Below are positions 14,367 to 15,016 of a DNA stretch of 15,016 nucleotides, piece by piece. How positions within the stretch are numbered: position 1 is the first letter of the stretch; every line of letters begins with the position of its first letter. A model generated the notes under the pieces. That model made no database searches and was not told the origin of the DNA. It saw only the letters and a program-made list of their open reading frames with translations. Source of the stretch: JAJOKI01 sp964412405 (lineage in GTDB: Archaea > Halobacteriota > UBA148 > JAJOKI01). The position numbers and the translations under genes are program-made. Location: NCBI GenBank assembly GCA_964412405.1, contig CAYPOB010000023.1:1-15016 (forward strand), given 5' to 3'.

Positions 14367-14512
14367 AGGATAAATGGTTAGAGAATTTCCTGAAAAATCC
14401 AGATATCCGGGCTAAACTCTATTTATTTTTATGGATTGCCCACATATGCGTGATACTATCCATTGCAATCGGCATGATAATATTTCTGCTCATCGTGCTG
14501 GGAATACTCTAA
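14363..14512 (+). CDS. Tiny hydrophobic protein at the end of the ATP synthase operon (AhaG position)
   Basis: A 49-residue reading frame starting at TTG 14363, which overlaps the atpD stop as TTGA, the same junction used between atpB and atpD. A GAGGCGG stretch (14351-14357) precedes it. The N-terminal third is charged and helical (KDKWLENFLKNPDIRAK); residues 19-49 are almost wholly hydrophobic (YLFLWIAHICVILSIAIGMI and on), one membrane-spanning helix. In Methanosarcina mazei the operon ends with a small gene of unknown function, ahaG, at this place. The positional match is clear, but sequence homology to AhaG cannot be judged here. Possible roles, all speculative, are an assembly factor or an accessory A0 peptide. 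Confidence 0.62.
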   Translation: MKDKWLENFLKNPDIRAKLYLFLWIAHICVILSIAIGMIIFLLIVLGIL

Positions 14513-14536
14513 AGCAGAAGATATTATAGCATACTT

Positions 14537-15016
14537 TCAAGAAACTCTCAGAAGATGCACCACTGCCATATACGCGAGGAATATCAATAGCATCACTGCC
14601 ACCAGGAACAGAGCGAAATCTATGCTCTTGACATCCACTGTGACGTCTCCACGTTCTATTCTCTCCTCTCTCTCCTTTGCCCTCTTGACTGCCTTTTCAG
14701 CTGCCATGGACAGCTTGTCTACCCAATAGGCAGGCAATATATACAAGTATCTAAATGGTCGAACTGAGATTCTCGCTACTTTTGCGTAGGCCAGATCTAC
14801 CCAATTGGCAAAGACTGAGGCGGGGCTGCGGGAAAACCGCATGAAGGCTGCTCCCGCTTTTCTATAGAACCAGTCTGTGTCAAGGCTAATCGTTGGTTGA
14901 CCTGCAATTTTATCTTTCAAGAGCCAAAACCCCAGGAAAGTAAATGACAGAAGAGCAATTGTCTCTACCACTTTTTCAATCGTGTAGGGAACGAAGGCGA
15001 CGGGATAGGGAAGGAT
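14537..15016 (-). CDS. Mrp/Mnh-type Na+/H+ antiporter subunit D, C-terminal part (runs off the window)
   Basis: The last 159 residues of a polytopic ion-translocating antiporter subunit of the MrpD/NuoM-like family; the start lies beyond the right edge. The reading frame is open to base 15016. The visible sequence begins ILPYPVAFVPYTIEK and passes a hydrophobic helix (ETIALLSFTFLGFWLL) to the family landmark QPTISLDTDWFYRKAG. It then carries an amphipathic basic stretch (AAEKAVKRAKEREERIERGD) and ends with a further membrane helix (FALFLVAVMLLIFLAYMAVV). The family exchanges Na+ for H+ as part of a multisubunit complex; related subunits also occur in membrane hydrogenases and Fpo/complex I, so the parent complex is uncertain. 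The gene converges on the ATP synthase operon, with 24 bases between stops. Confidence 0.82.
   Translation of the reverse strand: MLPYPVAFVPYTIEKVVETIALLSFTFLGFWLLKDKIAGQPTISLDTDWFYRKAGAAFMRFSRSPASVFANWVDLAYAKVARISVRPFRYLYILPAYWVDKLSMAAEKAVKRAKEREERIERGDVTVDVKSIDFALFLVAVMLLIFLAYMAVVHLLRVS

Noticed and set aside
1..15016. CRISPR arrays, insertion sequences, tRNA or rRNA genes
   Set aside because: No regularly spaced repeats, transposase-like frames, terminal inverted repeats or tRNA-like cloverleaf stretches were seen. The largest intergenic region is only about 200 bases.

Overview
The window is a piece of a euryarchaeal chromosome, probably from a metagenome assembly. Evidence for Archaea: a complete A-type (A1A0) ATP synthase operon, archaeal TATA (box A) promoters, Shine-Dalgarno sites of the GGAGGTGAT type, frequent GTG/TTG starts, and type IV pilus-like assembly genes of the archaeal kind. 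The subunit order H-I-K-E-C-F-A-B-D followed by a tiny hydrophobic gene matches the Methanosarcina aha operon (ahaHIKECFABDG). This suggests a Methanosarcinales/ANME/Syntrophoarchaeia-like lineage, but I cannot place it further from sequence alone.

Layout. (1) 12-263, plus strand: a small two-helix membrane protein of unknown role. (2) 305-4981, minus strand, read right to left: a MinD/ParA-type ATPase, a FlaI/TadA-type secretion ATPase with an unusual basic N-terminal extension, and two T2SSF-domain membrane platform proteins (TadB-like, TadC-like). The order MinD, ATPase, F-protein, F-protein mirrors bacterial tadZ-tadA-tadB-tadC. No pilin or prepilin peptidase lies in the window. (3) 4982-5181: a divergent promoter region between minD and the ATP synthase operon. 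(4) 5182-14512, plus strand: the ATP synthase operon, tightly packed with stop/start overlaps. (5) 14537 to the right edge, minus strand: the C-terminal end of an Mrp/Mnh-type Na+/H+ antiporter subunit, convergent with the operon.

Most notable points. The proteolipid subunit K is a triple hairpin (six helices) in which hairpin 1 has Gln in place of the ion-binding Glu, while hairpins 2 and 3 keep Glu plus polar residues resembling Na+ ligands. The subunit I gene is interrupted by a 100-N gap whose two flanks share an exact 55-bp overlap. This is an unmerged assembly join, and collapsing it restores one in-frame 665-residue protein. The promoter region of the tad-like genes carries a 9-bp direct repeat spaced by about three helical turns around a TATA-like element.

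Working together: the ATP synthase couples an ion gradient (H+ or Na+) to ATP synthesis, and the neighbouring antiporter could interconvert H+ and Na+ gradients. The minus-strand cluster would build and perhaps spatially position a type IV pilus-like filament.
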